A DNA stretch of 64,000 bases from Quatrionicoccus australiensis (GCF_020510525.1 NZ_CP075188.1:3038001-3102000); one strand, 5' to 3'. Positions 47,313-57,508 are shown, counted from the stretch's first letter. The notes: generated by a model from the sequence alone, not told the origin. Translations and numbers: made by a program.

Positions 47313-47534
47313 ATGTCGAATCAACCGCTGAGTGACGAAGAGTTTTGCAGCATTCGCACCCAGTTGCATGAACTGCAGGTGGAACATCGCGACCTCGATC
47401 TGGTGATCGTTCATCTGATCGAAAATCCGCCACCTGACGACCTGCTGATCCGTCGCCTGAAAAAACGCAAACTGGCGTTGAAGGACCGCATCATACTGCT
47501 CGAGGGAATGCTGGTACCGGATATTCCGGCTTAA
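47313..47534 (+). CDS. YdcH-like (DUF465) small protein
   Basis: 73 residues from the ATG at 47313, preceded by AGGAGA. HELQVEHRDLDLVIVHLIENPPPDDLLIRRLKKRKLALKDRIILLE is the DUF465/YdcH helical-hairpin signature (paired antiparallel coiled coil, K-x-x-K-L-x-L-K-D end). Cytoplasmic, function unknown. Ends convergently over the last codons of the next small gene. Confidence 0.87.
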   Translation: MSNQPLSDEEFCSIRTQLHELQVEHRDLDLVIVHLIENPPPDDLLIRRLKKRKLALKDRIILLEGMLVPDIPA

Positions 47535-47686
47535 TTACCGGCGCTGTCCTTTTCCGGCGAAATGCGGAAGAAGATCCAGTAAACCCCGCCTATGGCCCCG
47601 GCAACGGCAATTTCCCACAGGAAGGGAAATTGCCAGACCAGGCCAGCCAGGACTACCAGCAACAGCAGGTAAGCGAGAACTTTCAA
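47531..47686 (-). CDS. Possible 51-aa inner membrane protein downstream of pit
   Basis: A TTG start at 47686, directly after the pit stop (47689-47691), opens a 51-residue frame with two hydrophobic helices (VLAYLLLLVVLAGLVWQ and WEIAVAGAIGGVYWIFF) and a charged tail ISPEKDSAGN. The strongly membrane-like composition and the spacing suggest translational coupling to pit. There is no clear ribosome binding site and the start is non-ATG, so it could be spurious. Confidence 0.45.
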   Translation of the reverse strand: MKVLAYLLLLVVLAGLVWQFPFLWEIAVAGAIGGVYWIFFRISPEKDSAGN

Positions 47687-47688
47687 GT

Positions 47689-48696
47689 TCAGAGGATCAG
47701 GCGGCCGACGTACCAGGCGATGGCGGCCATCAGGGCGCTGCACGGGATGGTCAGGATCCACGCCCAGACGATGCCGCCGGCCACACCCCAGCGCACCCGA
47801 CGGGCACCACGCGTCGAGCCGACGCCGGCAATCGCGCCGGTAATCGTGTGCGTCGTGGACACCGGCACACCCAGCGCCGTCGCCATGAACAGGGTAATGG
47901 CGCCACCGCTGTTGGCACAGAAGCCGCGCGGCTGGTTGAGCTTGGTGATGCGGTTGCCCATGGTCTTGACGATGCGCCAGCCACCGAACATTGTCCCCAA
48001 CCCCATGGCCGAATAGCACGAGAAGACGACCCAGCTCGGAATGTGGTCATGCGAAGTCGACATGCCGGCGGCGATCAGCAGCATCCAGATGATGCCTATC
48101 GTCTTCTGGGCGTCGTTACCGCCATGCCCCAGGCTGTAGGCTGCCGCGGAAAGCAGCTGGAAGCGGCGAAAATACTTGTCCACCTTGCGTGGTGCCATAT
48201 CGCGGCAAATCCACGAAACGATCACCATCAAGGCGCCGCCAATCAGGAAGCCAAGGAGTGGCGCGATGAAGATGAAGGCAATGATTTTGAGCACGCCGGA
48301 AGAGATCAGGCCGCCGATCCCGGCCTTGGCGATCGCCGCACCGACCAGGCCGCCGACCAGGGCATGCGAGGAAGACGAGGGAATGCCGTAATACCAGGTG
48401 ATGATGTTCCAGATGATGGCGCCGACCAGCGCTCCGAAAATGATGTAGTGGTCGACGATGCTCGGATCGATGGTGCCTTTGCCTATCGTGCCGGCCACCT
48501 TCAGTTCGAACAGGAAATAAGCGAGAAAATTGAAGGCTGCGGCCCAGATCACCGCCTGATGCGGCTTGAGGACGCGCGTCGAAACAATGGTGGCAATCGA
48601 ATTTGCCGCATCGTGAAAGCCGTTCATGAAATCGAACAGCAGGGCCACGACCACCAGGGTGACGACGACCCCGAAACTGATTTGTACGGTATCCAT
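47689..48696 (-). CDS. pit: PiT-family low-affinity phosphate transporter
   Basis: 335 residues, about ten membrane segments. The PiT signatures FDFMNGFHDAANSIATIVSTRVL (N-terminal) and SLGHGGNDAQKTIGIIW (second half) are intact; both halves carry the GxNDx motif family. It imports metal-phosphate with protons or sodium. It follows the DUF47 gene by 14 bp, the usual Pit-accessory arrangement. Confidence 0.96.
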   Translation of the reverse strand: MDTVQISFGVVVTLVVVALLFDFMNGFHDAANSIATIVSTRVLKPHQAVIWAAAFNFLAYFLFELKVAGTIGKGTIDPSIVDHYIIFGALVGAIIWNIITWYYGIPSSSSHALVGGLVGAAIAKAGIGGLISSGVLKIIAFIFIAPLLGFLIGGALMVIVSWICRDMAPRKVDKYFRRFQLLSAAAYSLGHGGNDAQKTIGIIWMLLIAAGMSTSHDHIPSWVVFSCYSAMGLGTMFGGWRIVKTMGNRITKLNQPRGFCANSGGAITLFMATALGVPVSTTHTITGAIAGVGSTRGARRVRWGVAGGIVWAWILTIPCSALMAAIAWYVGRLIL

Positions 48697-48710
48697 ACCG
48701 AGCTGCCCGC

Positions 48711-49349
48711 TCAGGAGTTTTCGAGAACGATGGCCTCAATCGTGCCGGCAACGTCCTTGCAACGATCACTGACCGATTCAAGGATTTCGTAGATTTCCTT
48801 GAGCTTGACGACCTGGCGCACATCCGGCTCCTCGCGGAAGAGCTTGGACATGGCCTCGCGCAACATGCGGTCGGCGTCCGACTCAAGATGGTCGATTTCG
48901 TGACAGATACGCAGGATTTCCGGCGCATTGTCCATGCTGTGCAGCAGTTTGACGACGGCCTGCACACGGCTGCAGCACTGCTCGGTCACACCGGCCAGCA
49001 GGCGCGCCTCGGGCGGAACGCTATGTACGTCATACAGGGAAACCGACTCGGCGACGTCCTGGATGATGTCGAGAATGTCGTCCATGCCATTGATCAGCTG
49101 ATGGATCTCGTCGCGATCGAAAGGGGTGATGAACGAAGTATGCAGCTGGGCCAGCGTGCTGTGCGTGATTTCATCGGCCTGGCGCTCGATGTTGTCGATG
49201 TCTTCAGCGTGCTTGCCAGCTTGCTCCGGGACTTCAACCAGAGCGTCGATCAGGCCGGAAAGTGCCTTGCCGCCTTGCACGATCAGCTCCGCATGGGCAT
49301 TGAAAAGATCGAAATACTTGCCCTCTTTGGGCATCAGCCGTCCGAACAT
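48711..49349 (-). CDS. DUF47 (PhoU-like) Pit accessory protein
   Basis: 212 residues, all helical, starting MFGRLMPKEGKYFDLFNAHAEL, the TIGR00153/YkaA signature. Acidic metal-binding repeats E-x3-D-x2-E resemble PhoU (HAEDIDNIERQADEITH; CHEIDHLESDADRMLREAM). It is thought to regulate Pit-type transporters. First gene of the pair with pit. Confidence 0.93.
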   Translation of the reverse strand: MFGRLMPKEGKYFDLFNAHAELIVQGGKALSGLIDALVEVPEQAGKHAEDIDNIERQADEITHSTLAQLHTSFITPFDRDEIHQLINGMDDILDIIQDVAESVSLYDVHSVPPEARLLAGVTEQCCSRVQAVVKLLHSMDNAPEILRICHEIDHLESDADRMLREAMSKLFREEPDVRQVVKLKEIYEILESVSDRCKDVAGTIEAIVLENS

Positions 49350-49454
49350 GACAATCCTGTTAAGTAATTATTACAGGCCGGCATTCTAGCACGCGGCACC
49401 TGCCAACCCGAGGGCAACAGCGCATTTGCACGAGGCTTGCCGCTAAAATGCGGC

Positions 49455-49787
49455 ATGATTTGCCACACACTGCCTGCCGATGCCTTCGGCGACCACTTCG
49501 AACTCTCGGCGCTACCGCTGCCGCGACCAGCCGACGGTTACGCCGTGCAGCGCCTCGACACCGACACCCTGCTCGACCGCGCCAGCGGCCGTTTCCTGCC
49601 CGTACGCAATCCCGAATTGCAGGCGCTGTTCACCAGTTTCGCCGCTGCCCATGCCGCAGCTACCGCCTGGGTACTCGCCAACTGCGCGAACCCTGTCGAG
49701 CATCAGCTGGCCATCGTACCGGCCGGCTTCGACCCCGTTCTGCAGCGCCATGTGCTGATCTACGGCGTGCTCTGCGGTCAACCCTGA
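49455..49787 (+). CDS. Hypothetical protein, 110 aa
   Basis: 110 residues from the ATG at 49455 (MICHTLPADAFGDHFELSAL). Not recognised. No signal or membrane segment. The middle reads RLDTDTLLDRASGRFLPVRNPELQALFTSFAAAHAAAT, and the end VEHQLAIVPAGFDPVLQRHVLIYGVL has the look of a conserved domain. A short AT-rich box before it (GCTAAAATG) could be a -10. It precedes the aldo/keto reductase by 22 bp and is probably co-transcribed. Confidence 0.7.
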   Translation: MICHTLPADAFGDHFELSALPLPRPADGYAVQRLDTDTLLDRASGRFLPVRNPELQALFTSFAAAHAAATAWVLANCANPVEHQLAIVPAGFDPVLQRHVLIYGVLCGQP

Positions 49788-49809
49788 TTTTCGTGCCATT
49801 TTCCGGAGA

Positions 49810-50862
49810 ATGACCATGTCCCCGTTTACCACCCGCCCCCTCGGCCGCAGCGACCTGCTCGTCCCCGACGTCTGCCTCGGCACGATGACCTTCGGTGAGC
49901 AGACCGGCGAAGCCGACGCACACGCCCAGCTCGACTACGCGCTGGCCGCCGGCGTCAATTTCATTGATACCGCCGAAATGTATGCCGTGCCGGCCCGCCC
50001 GGAAACCAGCGGCGCTTCGGAGAAAATCGTCGGCCGCTGGCTGGCCCGGCAGCAGCGCGACAAGGTCATTGTCGCTACCAAGGTGGCCGGCCCGGCGCGC
50101 AGCATGAGCTGGATCCGCAACGGCCCGCTCGCCCTCGACCGCGCCAATATCCGCGCCGCCATCGAAGGCTCGCTGCGCCGCCTGCAGACCGATTACATCG
50201 ACCTTTACCAACTGCACTGGCCGGAGCGCAACCAGCCGATGTTCGGCCAGTGGCAGTTCGACCCGGCCGGCGAACGCGGCGCCACGCCGATCCGCGAGCA
50301 GCTCGAAGCGCTTGCCGAGCTGGTCCGCGAAGGCAAGATCCGCCAGATCGGCGTTTCCAACGAACACCCGTGGGGCATCATGCAATTCACCCGGCTCGCC
50401 GACGAACTCGGCCTGCCGCACATCGTCGCGACGCAAAATGCCTACCACCTGATGAACCGTGTCTTCGAAACCGGCCTGACCGAGGTTTGCCACCGCGAAC
50501 AGGTCGGCCTGCTCGCCTACTCGCCGCTCGCCTTCGGCCACCTCAGCGGCAAATATCTCGACAACCCGGCGGCCAGCGGTCGACTCACGCAATGGCCGGC
50601 TTTTGGCCAGCGCTACACCAAGCCGAACGTCATCCCGGCCGTCACCGCCTACGTCGAACTGGCCCGCCGCCACGGCCTGACGCCGACGCAGCTGGCGCTC
50701 GGCTTCGTGCGTTCGCGCTGGTTCGTCGCCAGCACCATCATCGGCGCCTCGTCGCTGGAGCAACTCAAGGAAACCCTGCCGGCGACGCAGACGCCGATTT
50801 CCGCCGAACTGCTCGGCGAAATCGACGCCATCCACCTGCGCTACACCAACCCGGCACCATGA
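49810..50862 (+). CDS. Tas-like NADP(H)-dependent aldo/keto reductase
   Basis: 350 residues. A TIM barrel with catalytic Asp-Tyr-Lys-His spread over FIDTAEMYAVP, VIVATKVAGPA and DLYQLHWPERNQPMFG; ETSGASEKIVGRWL and the cofactor segment IIGASSLEQLKE are typical of the Tas/YghZ group. It reduces aldehydes or ketones; the substrate is unknown. It overlaps the DUF455 gene by four bases (ATGA). One AGCGGTCGAC copy at 50575. Confidence 0.93.
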   Translation: MTMSPFTTRPLGRSDLLVPDVCLGTMTFGEQTGEADAHAQLDYALAAGVNFIDTAEMYAVPARPETSGASEKIVGRWLARQQRDKVIVATKVAGPARSMSWIRNGPLALDRANIRAAIEGSLRRLQTDYIDLYQLHWPERNQPMFGQWQFDPAGERGATPIREQLEALAELVREGKIRQIGVSNEHPWGIMQFTRLADELGLPHIVATQNAYHLMNRVFETGLTEVCHREQVGLLAYSPLAFGHLSGKYLDNPAASGRLTQWPAFGQRYTKPNVIPAVTAYVELARRHGLTPTQLALGFVRSRWFVASTIIGASSLEQLKETLPATQTPISAELLGEIDAIHLRYTNPAP

Positions 50863-51656
50863 GCGCTTCCTTATATGCAGCCTTGGCCACGGCGCTGGCC
50901 GCGACGGAAATCGACGAAAAAATCGCGTTGACCGTACAGCTCGCCGCCGACTGGCAGGCCGGCCGCCTCGACTGGCTGGATGCCGGCCCGGTCGAACTCG
51001 TTTGCGGCCGACCGGCCAAACCGGAACTGGTACCGCCGCTGCGCGCCCCGCAGCGCAACACGAAAAGCCCGGAAGGCCGCGCCCGCCTGCTGCACGCCAT
51101 CGTGCATATCGAATTCACGGCGATCAATCTGGCGCTCGACCATGCTGCCCGCTTCCGCGGCCTGCCGCAGCAGTATTACGCCGACTGGATCGGCGTCGCC
51201 GCCGAAGAGGCCGGGCACTTCAATCTGCTGCGCCAGCGCCTGCGCGAACTCGGCCACGACTACGGCGACTTTCCGGCGCATGCCGGGCTCTGGCACATGG
51301 CAGAAAAAACCACCGGTGACGTGCTCGCCCGCATGGCGCTGGTGCCGCGCCTGCTCGAAGCGCGCGGCCTGGACGCGACACCGCCTATCCAGCGCAAGCT
51401 GGAAGCGGCCGGCGACGAGACATCGGCCCGCCTGCTCGATACCATCCTGCGCGACGAAATCGGCCACGTCGGCCTCGGCGACCAGTGGTTCCGCCATCTT
51501 TGCAAGGAACGCGGACTCGAACCGGAAATCACTTATCGGCAGCTGTTGACCGATCTGGAAGCGCCCTGGCCACAGGCACCGCTCAACGAAGCGGCACGCC
51601 TCGCCGCCGGCTTCAGTTCAGAAGAATTGAGCGCACTACTCGCCGCCCGCCCTTAA
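50859..51656 (+). CDS. DUF455 ferritin-like domain protein
   Basis: 265 residues, ATG at 50859 in the reductase stop. Di-iron ligand motifs of the ferritin-like fold are present: [32 protein letters not shown] and [16 protein letters not shown] (E, ExxH, ExxH). The family is annotated as ferritin-like or as tRNA-hydroxylase-like; activity unknown. It ends convergently, 4 bp into the kinase gene's 3' end. Confidence 0.9.
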   Translation: MSASLYAALATALAATEIDEKIALTVQLAADWQAGRLDWLDAGPVELVCGRPAKPELVPPLRAPQRNTKSPEGRARLLHAIVHIEFTAINLALDHAARFRGLPQQYYADWIGVAAEEAGHFNLLRQRLRELGHDYGDFPAHAGLWHMAEKTTGDVLARMALVPRLLEARGLDATPPIQRKLEAAGDETSARLLDTILRDEIGHVGLGDQWFRHLCKERGLEPEITYRQLLTDLEAPWPQAPLNEAARLAAGFSSEELSALLAARP

Positions 51657-54535
51657 CGCGGCGGCAACCACTGCAGGAGTGCCGCGAACAGCAGATCCGG
51701 ATTGACCGGCTTGGCGACGTGCGCGTTCATCCCCGCCGCGAAGCAGAGTTCGACATCCTCGCCAAAGGCATTGGCAGTCAACGCGAGGATCGGTACCGCT
51801 TCATAGCCGGGCAGCTGACGAATGCGACGGGTCGCTTCCGGACCGTCCATCACCGGCATCTGCATGTCCATCAAAATCAGATCGAAATGTTGCTTCTGGA
51901 CGATGTCGACCGCCTGGGCGCCATCGACCGCAATTTCAAAGGCCAGATTGACACTTGCCAGCAACTCGATCGCCACCTCGCGATTGATCTCGTTGTCCTC
52001 GACCACCAGTACGCGCTGGCCGGCATACCCGGCGATCAAGCGTCGCTCGACCTCACCCTCCTCTGTGGCAGACGGCGAAGAGCCGGTCCCGGCAAGATGA
52101 CGCAGACTCTCGTAAAGCACGCTGGCTGAAACCGGCTTGGCAAGCACAGCCTGGAATCCGGCCTGCTTCCAGCACTCGCCATCGAGCTGATTGTCGTAGG
52201 CGGTCACCAGCAGATGCGCCGGACGATGGCGCAGCGGCATGCAGGCCAGCGCCTGCGCCGCGGCAATGCCATCCATGCCGGGCATGCGCCAGTCAAACAG
52301 CACGGTGAAAAACGGATCACCCGCGCAATCGGCTTCCTCGATCATCTGCAAGGCCTGCGCCCCGCCGTCCGCCTGGGCAACCCGCAGCGCCATCCGTTGC
52401 AGGAGATCGCTCAACACCTGACGCGCCTCGGCATGATCATCAACCACCAGCACCCGCTTGCCGGCCAGGGAAGCCAGGGGCAACTGCGCCACCGACCCGT
52501 CGGCAGCACGCCCGAGCCGGGCGGTAAACCAGAACACGCTGCCTTTGCCCGGCGTGCTGTCGACACCGATCTCGCCTCCCATCATCGCCACCAGCCGCCG
52601 GCTGATCGCCAGCCCCAGACCGGTGCCGCCATATTTGCGCGTCGTCGAACTGTCGGCCTGCTCGAAGGCAGAAAAAAGGCGCGGAATCGCCGCCGGATCG
52701 ATTCCGATACCGGTATCGCGCACCTCGAAGCGCGCCAGGACGTAATCGCCATTCTCTTCGACCACATCGCCCCGCACGACAACCGAGCCATGCTCGGTGA
52801 ACTTCACGGCATTGCCGGCAAAATTGATCAGGATCTGCCCCAGACGCAACTGGTCGCCCTGAAATACGCCCGCCAGCGCAGGCGCCAGATCACAGACCAG
52901 CTCCAGGCCCTTGGCGCTGGCGCGCTCGACCACCATGCCGGCAACCGACGCAAACACCTTTTGCATCTCGAAGCTGCTGTATTCAAGATGCAGATGGCCG
53001 GCCTCGATCTTGGAAATATCGAGAATGTCGTTGATCACCGACAACAGATGGTGGGCGGCATCGCTGATCTTGCGCAAACGCTCGACCTGGGTGGCATCAC
53101 TCAATTCCTTCTGCAACAGATGCGTCAGCCCGACTATGGCATTCATCGGCGTCCGGATCTCGTGACTCATGTTGGCAAGAAAAGCGCTTTTCGAACGACT
53201 GGCCTGCTCGGCGATGTCGCGCGCCAGAGCCAGCGCATCGTTGGCATCTGCCAGGTCACGGGTGCGCTGCCCGACTTTCTGATCGAGTTCTTCGGCCCAG
53301 TGACGCAGCGCCGAGGTTTGCTCGCCTATCGTGTCGAGCAGGCTGTCAAAAAGCTGGGCAAGGCGCACCAATTCATCATCACCCGGCAAAGCGCCAATGC
53401 GGGCATCGGCATTGCCTGCGCCGACGGCACGCATGGCCTGCTCGATACGCCCGAGCGGATTCAGGACACTGCGTGCCAGGCGCCACGAAATCCAGGTTGC
53501 CAAAGCCGAGACAACAATCAGCGAGGTCAGCAATATGCCCAAGGCCCACCAGCGAAACGACTCGAAAGGCGCCTCCGGAATGCCGACATAGAGCATCCCG
53601 ACCCGCTGGCCGGAAAAATCGAGTAGCGGCTCATACGCGGTAAGCGCCCAGTGATCGACCACGAAAGCCCGCTGCACCCAGGTTTCGCCACGATCAAAGA
53701 CGGCCTCCTTGACCTGCTGCGAGACGCGGGTTCCGACTGCGCGTTCGCCATTCGTCTGACGCACACTGGTCGCAATCCGCACATCACCGAGAAACAGCGT
53801 CACCGTGCCACGCACCCCGAGTTGGCGCAAACCACCCGCCGTGATGGTTTCAGTCAATTCATCGACAAATGTTTCGCCGCGGTTCAACAACCGGCCACCG
53901 ACCACGGTCGCGATCACTTTCCCGGACTCGTCACGCATCGGCGCTGCCGCAACGAGCACCAGACCACGCGCCTCATCCTTGCGTTCGCTCGGTGCCGCCA
54001 TCGGCGTCGCCAGCAAATCGAGATGTGCACGGCCCGGCAAATCGGCAGAAAGCATGGCCAGCTGCTCGGCCGGCAATACTTCCAGCCCCACGTCGGCCCT
54101 GGCCTCCCGCTCGACATGACGCAAGACACTCAGACTGGCGTAGGGCGTGCCGGCCGCGGAGCCGTCGCCGGCTGCCAGCACCTTGCCCTGGGTATCGAGA
54201 ATGGCGAGAAAGTCGAAGCGGACATTTTCCTGGCGAGAAGCCAGCACCTCGTCCAGCCCGACATCGGTCGCCTCGGCCCGCACCAGACGACGCATCCTTC
54301 GCGAGTCAGCCAGACTGCGCGTCATGGTCAGTGCTTCGACCTCGACGTGCGCAAGCTGACTGTGCGCCATCGCCAGGTCCCCAACCACCTTGTGGGTCAG
54401 AAAGCGATCGAAATAGGCATTGCCGAACACCAGCAGGATGCCCCCCAGCACCGGTGCCGCGAGCAGGGGCAAGAAGGCAAGCACCCACAAGCGCCACCTC
54501 AGCGACACAGGCCGAAAGCGTCCAGCTACGGTCAA
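51653..54535 (-). CDS. Large hybrid histidine kinase with cache sensor and two receivers
   Basis: About 960 residues. There is no ATG near the N-terminus: TTG at 54535 follows AAGGAAG directly, TTG at 54589 and GTG at 54508 are alternatives, so the start is uncertain. Membrane segments at about 15-37 and 330-350 flank a cache-type periplasmic sensor ([35 protein letters not shown]). Then HAMP, HisKA ([18 protein letters not shown]), HATPase_c ([22 protein letters not shown]), receiver 1 ([21 protein letters not shown]) and receiver 2 ([23 protein letters not shown]). Both phospho-Asp sites are present. No response regulator gene is adjacent. Confidence 0.93.
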   Translation of the reverse strand: MTVAGRFRPVSLRWRLWVLAFLPLLAAPVLGGILLVFGNAYFDRFLTHKVVGDLAMAHSQLAHVEVEALTMTRSLADSRRMRRLVRAEATDVGLDEVLASRQENVRFDFLAILDTQGKVLAAGDGSAAGTPYASLSVLRHVEREARADVGLEVLPAEQLAMLSADLPGRAHLDLLATPMAAPSERKDEARGLVLVAAAPMRDESGKVIATVVGGRLLNRGETFVDELTETITAGGLRQLGVRGTVTLFLGDVRIATSVRQTNGERAVGTRVSQQVKEAVFDRGETWVQRAFVVDHWALTAYEPLLDFSGQRVGMLYVGIPEAPFESFRWWALGILLTSLIVVSALATWISWRLARSVLNPLGRIEQAMRAVGAGNADARIGALPGDDELVRLAQLFDSLLDTIGEQTSALRHWAEELDQKVGQRTRDLADANDALALARDIAEQASRSKSAFLANMSHEIRTPMNAIVGLTHLLQKELSDATQVERLRKISDAAHHLLSVINDILDISKIEAGHLHLEYSSFEMQKVFASVAGMVVERASAKGLELVCDLAPALAGVFQGDQLRLGQILINFAGNAVKFTEHGSVVVRGDVVEENGDYVLARFEVRDTGIGIDPAAIPRLFSAFEQADSSTTRKYGGTGLGLAISRRLVAMMGGEIGVDSTPGKGSVFWFTARLGRAADGSVAQLPLASLAGKRVLVVDDHAEARQVLSDLLQRMALRVAQADGGAQALQMIEEADCAGDPFFTVLFDWRMPGMDGIAAAQALACMPLRHRPAHLLVTAYDNQLDGECWKQAGFQAVLAKPVSASVLYESLRHLAGTGSSPSATEEGEVERRLIAGYAGQRVLVVEDNEINREVAIELLASVNLAFEIAVDGAQAVDIVQKQHFDLILMDMQMPVMDGPEATRRIRQLPGYEAVPILALTANAFGEDVELCFAAGMNAHVAKPVNPDLLFAALLQWLPPR

Positions 54536-54589
54536 CTTCCTTGCAATTGCAAAAATGGTGCTCTTCCCTCGGTTCCTTCCCGCTGCCAA

Positions 54590-54906
54590 ATCGCTGGAAA
54601 GTTATTTTATGCTGACAGAAATGATGCGCCGAAGCGCTCAAATAGGCAATTAGCGGTCGACTGTGGAAACTAGCCATTTCCGAGCGAGCCAAAATAGAGT
54701 AAACTAATAATATCAATGCGTTGATCCATTGCCCGCAGGGCCCCCGAGCAGCTACCGCTTCATCCCTCGTTTGCAGTTCACTTACAGGTCGCACCATTGA
54801 ATCGCCCCCTAGGCATAGCTGCGTCAGGGGAACTCAGGCCGCCCGACCATCGGGCATACACGCCGCAAGCCAATAAAAGCAAGCAGCGGCGTCGAAAGGA
54901 AACAGC
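54590..54906 (+). other. 317-bp intergenic region before the DeaD helicase gene
   Basis: An AT-rich block (TAAACTAATAATATC, 54700-54714) could hold a promoter, but no -35 at good spacing is seen. One AGCGGTCGAC copy lies at 54652. From about 54720 to the ATG the sequence would be a long leader of the helicase mRNA, ending in GAAAGGAAACAGC with a ribosome binding site. Long leaders are common for cold-induced DeaD helicases. No gene is seen here. Confidence 0.5.
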
Positions 54907-56763
54907 ATGACATCACCCGCTGAAAGCTTTGCCGATCTCGGCTTAAGCCCCACGCTACTCCAGACACTGATCGAAATCGGCTACGAAACCCCGTCGCCCA
55001 TCCAGGCCCAGTGCATTCCCATCCTGCTCGAAGGTCACGACCTGATCGGCATGGCCCAGACCGGCACCGGCAAGACCGCTGCCTTCGCCCTGCCGCTGAT
55101 GGAACAGATCGACGTCAAGTTGATGAAGCCGCAGGCGCTGATCCTGACCCCGACGCGCGAACTGGCCATCCAGGTTGCCGAGGCGCTGCAAAGCTACGCC
55201 AAGAACCTGCCCGGCTTCCACGTCCTGCCGATCTACGGCGGCCAGAGCTACACCATCCAGCTCAAGCAACTGTCGCGCGGCGCCCACGTCATCGTCGGCA
55301 CGCCGGGTCGCGTCATGGACCACCTCGAGCGCAAGACGCTCAACCTCGACAACCTGAAGACCATGGTTCTCGACGAAGCCGACGAAATGCTGCGCATGGG
55401 CTTCATCGACGACGTCGAATGGATTCTCGAACGCACCCCGGAAAAGCACCAGACCGCACTGTTCTCGGCCACCATGCCGGAACAGATTCGCCGCGTCGCC
55501 CAGAAATACCTGGTCGAACCGCGCGAAATCAAGATCAAGTCGGCCACTGCCACCGTCGCCGCCATCCGTCAGGTGTACTGGCAGGTTTCCGGCATGCACA
55601 AGCTGGATGCCCTGACCCGCATCCTCGAAGTTGAAGAAGACTTCGACGCCGCCATCATCTTCGTGCGCACCAAGACCGCGACCGTCGAACTGGCTGACAA
55701 GCTCTCCGCCCGCGGTTATGCCGCTGCCGCCCTGAACGGCGACCTCAACCAGCAGATGCGCGAACGCGTCATCGAGCAGTTGAAGTCCGGCGCCCTGGAC
55801 ATCGTCATCGCTACCGACGTTGCCGCCCGCGGCATCGACGTGCCGCGCGTCAGCCACGTCGTGAACTACGACATCCCGTACGACACCGAAGCCTATGTGC
55901 ACCGCATCGGTCGTACCGGCCGTGCCGGCCGCACCGGCAACGCCATCCTGTTCGTCGCCCCGCGTGAAATCCGCATGCTGCGCACGATCGAGCGCGCCAC
56001 CCGTTCGCCGATCGCACCGCTGACGTTGCCGAGCCGCGCCGACGTCACCAACAAGCGCGTTACCGACTTCAAGCAAAAGGTCGTTGAAGTGCTCAATGCC
56101 GAAGGCCTCGATTTCTTCTCGAACATCGTCTCGCAAATTGCTGAAGAGCAGAATGTCGGCGCCGAAGAAGTGGCTGCCGCACTGGCCATGATGGCCCAGG
56201 AAGGCAAGCCGCTGCAGATCGCCGGTGAAGATCCGCGTCCGGCCCCGGCCCCTGCTTTCGACAACCGTGACAGCCGCGCCCGTCCGGGCAGCTTTGGCGA
56301 GCGCGACCGTGCGCCGCGTCCGCAAGGTGACCGTCCGCGCTTTGAAGACCGTGGCGACAAGCCGCGCTTCGAGGATCGCGGCGAGCGGCCGCGCCGCGAA
56401 GAACGCCCGACCCGCTCGGCACCGAGCGGCGACATGGTGCGTTACCGCATCGATGTGGGTCGCGACCATGGCGTCCAGGTCAAGGACATCGTCGGCGCCA
56501 TCGCCAACGAAGCCGGTATCGAAAGCCGCTTCATCGGCCGCATCGCACTGTACGACGAGTCGAGCACCGTTGAACTGCCGGCCGGCATGCCCGCCGAAGC
56601 GTCCAACGCATTGAAGCGCACCCGCGTCCGCGGCGTGCCGATCAACCTGCGTCAGGACGAAGGTCGGACGGACGGTGGCTTCAGCGGCGAACGCAAGTTC
56701 GACGGTGAGCGCAAGTTCGATGGTGACCGCAGCAAGTTCAAGAAAAAGCCCGGCACGTACTGA
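54907..56763 (+). CDS. deaD: DEAD-box ATP-dependent RNA helicase (DeaD/CsdA type)
   Basis: 618 residues. Q-motif FADLGLSPTLLQTLIEIGYETPSPIQ, Walker A AQTGTGKT, motif Ia PTRELAIQ, motif II LDEADEML, motif III SATMP, motif VI HRIGRTGRAG. After the core comes a helical dimerisation part, a basic Arg/Asp-rich linker with repeats of the RFEDRG type (56330-56400), and a DbpA-like RNA-binding domain (YRIDVGRDHGVQVKDIVGAIANEAGI ... RVRGVPINLR). The tail has three RKFDG-like repeats. It remodels structured RNA in ribosome assembly and cold adaptation. Own terminator downstream. Confidence 0.95.
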   Translation: MTSPAESFADLGLSPTLLQTLIEIGYETPSPIQAQCIPILLEGHDLIGMAQTGTGKTAAFALPLMEQIDVKLMKPQALILTPTRELAIQVAEALQSYAKNLPGFHVLPIYGGQSYTIQLKQLSRGAHVIVGTPGRVMDHLERKTLNLDNLKTMVLDEADEMLRMGFIDDVEWILERTPEKHQTALFSATMPEQIRRVAQKYLVEPREIKIKSATATVAAIRQVYWQVSGMHKLDALTRILEVEEDFDAAIIFVRTKTATVELADKLSARGYAAAALNGDLNQQMRERVIEQLKSGALDIVIATDVAARGIDVPRVSHVVNYDIPYDTEAYVHRIGRTGRAGRTGNAILFVAPREIRMLRTIERATRSPIAPLTLPSRADVTNKRVTDFKQKVVEVLNAEGLDFFSNIVSQIAEEQNVGAEEVAAALAMMAQEGKPLQIAGEDPRPAPAPAFDNRDSRARPGSFGERDRAPRPQGDRPRFEDRGDKPRFEDRGERPRREERPTRSAPSGDMVRYRIDVGRDHGVQVKDIVGAIANEAGIESRFIGRIALYDESSTVELPAGMPAEASNALKRTRVRGVPINLRQDEGRTDGGFSGERKFDGERKFDGDRSKFKKKPGTY

Positions 56764-56788
56764 TCTTCAAACGCCCTACCCAGAAAAA

Positions 56789-56814
56789 GCCACGGCCCGC
56801 GCCGTGGCTTTTTT
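56789..56814 (+). terminator. Rho-independent terminator after deaD
   Basis: GCCACGGC-CCGC-GCCGTGGC with AAAAA before and TTTTTT after the stem, 25 bp beyond the stop codon. Confidence 0.92.
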
Positions 56815-56890
56815 GTTTTCTCCGGCGACAAACCTGCCTTGCGAGCAGCGCAAGCAAAAACCCAATTCGCATCAATAACAATAATTCTTG

Positions 56891-56932
56891 TTTACATCAA
56901 GAAATAGCACGTCTATGATGAGAACCATTATC
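56891..56932 (+). promoter_or_regulatory. Promoter with overlapping Fur box, upstream of the coiled-coil gene
   Basis: TTTACA (56891-56896), 17-bp spacer, TATGAT (56914-56919), each one base off consensus. A Fur-box-like 19-mer (56914-56932: TATGATGAGAACCATTATC) begins at the -10 and matches the GATAATGATAATCATTATC consensus at about 15 of 19 positions. Iron-bound Fur should block this promoter. The leader to the ATG at 57059 would be about 130 bp. Confidence 0.7.
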
Positions 56933-57058
56933 AACAACCTGGACGAAATACGTGGCAGACGCCGTATCCATGATGTCTGCAGACCTCATTCTCCAGCATT
57001 TCCCAACCCGCTGTTCATACCAATCACCACCGTCCGAGCCAGAAAAGAGAGGTATCGC

Positions 57059-57508
57059 ATGCTTGCACCACTAAAGAATCGCGCCCTGCTTGAACGCGAT
57101 CAGGCCGGCCCCCAAACCGACCTGAGCTACCTGACACCGGCTGATCGTCAGTATCTGCAGCATCTTGAGGCAGAAAACGAATCGTTCCGGCTCGCTCTAC
57201 GCCAGGCCCGGCGCAGCCAGCGTCGCAGCGCCAGCCTGGCGGCTCGCCAGGTCGTCGCCCAACTCAACGAAATCAACCGCCTTGCCGACCTCAATTCGCA
57301 CCTGAAAAAACGGCTGGAAGCCTTCGAGTCCGGCCAGGTCATCATTGAACTGGGGCGCAAACTCGTTGAACTGAGCGAAGCCAACGACTCCTTGAACACG
57401 ACCGCACAACGTGTCTGGTTTCTTGAAAAGACCATCTGCGCCGCCCATGCCGAATGTGAACGCCTTTATCGCGAACGTGACGAAGCCAGGTTCGCCGGTC
57501 ACGGCTAA
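57059..57508 (+). CDS. Coiled-coil protein under a Fur-box promoter, 149 aa
   Basis: 149 residues from the ATG at 57059, which follows AGAGAGG; an in-frame ATG at 56915 lies inside the predicted -10/Fur box and is unlikely. Almost entirely coiled coil: YLQHLEAENESFRLALRQARRSQRR, QLNEINRLADLNSHLKKRLEAFE, then ELSEANDSLNTTAQRVWFLEK. No signal, membrane segment or known domain. With the DUF2325 gene 74 bp downstream it forms a candidate iron-responsive pair. Function unknown. Confidence 0.82.
   Translation: MLAPLKNRALLERDQAGPQTDLSYLTPADRQYLQHLEAENESFRLALRQARRSQRRSASLAARQVVAQLNEINRLADLNSHLKKRLEAFESGQVIIELGRKLVELSEANDSLNTTAQRVWFLEKTICAAHAECERLYRERDEARFAGHG

Noticed and set aside
54955..56469. A 504-codon open frame antisense to the DeaD helicase gene
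   Set aside because: Shadow frame with no domain, while the plus-strand helicase is complete.
56330..56750. RFEDRG and RKFDGE repeats as a mobile or CRISPR-like array
   Set aside because: They are short in-frame peptide repeats in the disordered linker and tail of a DEAD-box helicase, common in that family.
56888..57058. N-terminal extension of the coiled-coil gene from 56888 or 56915
   Set aside because: It would place the start inside the predicted promoter and Fur box; ATG 57059 has a good ribosome binding site.
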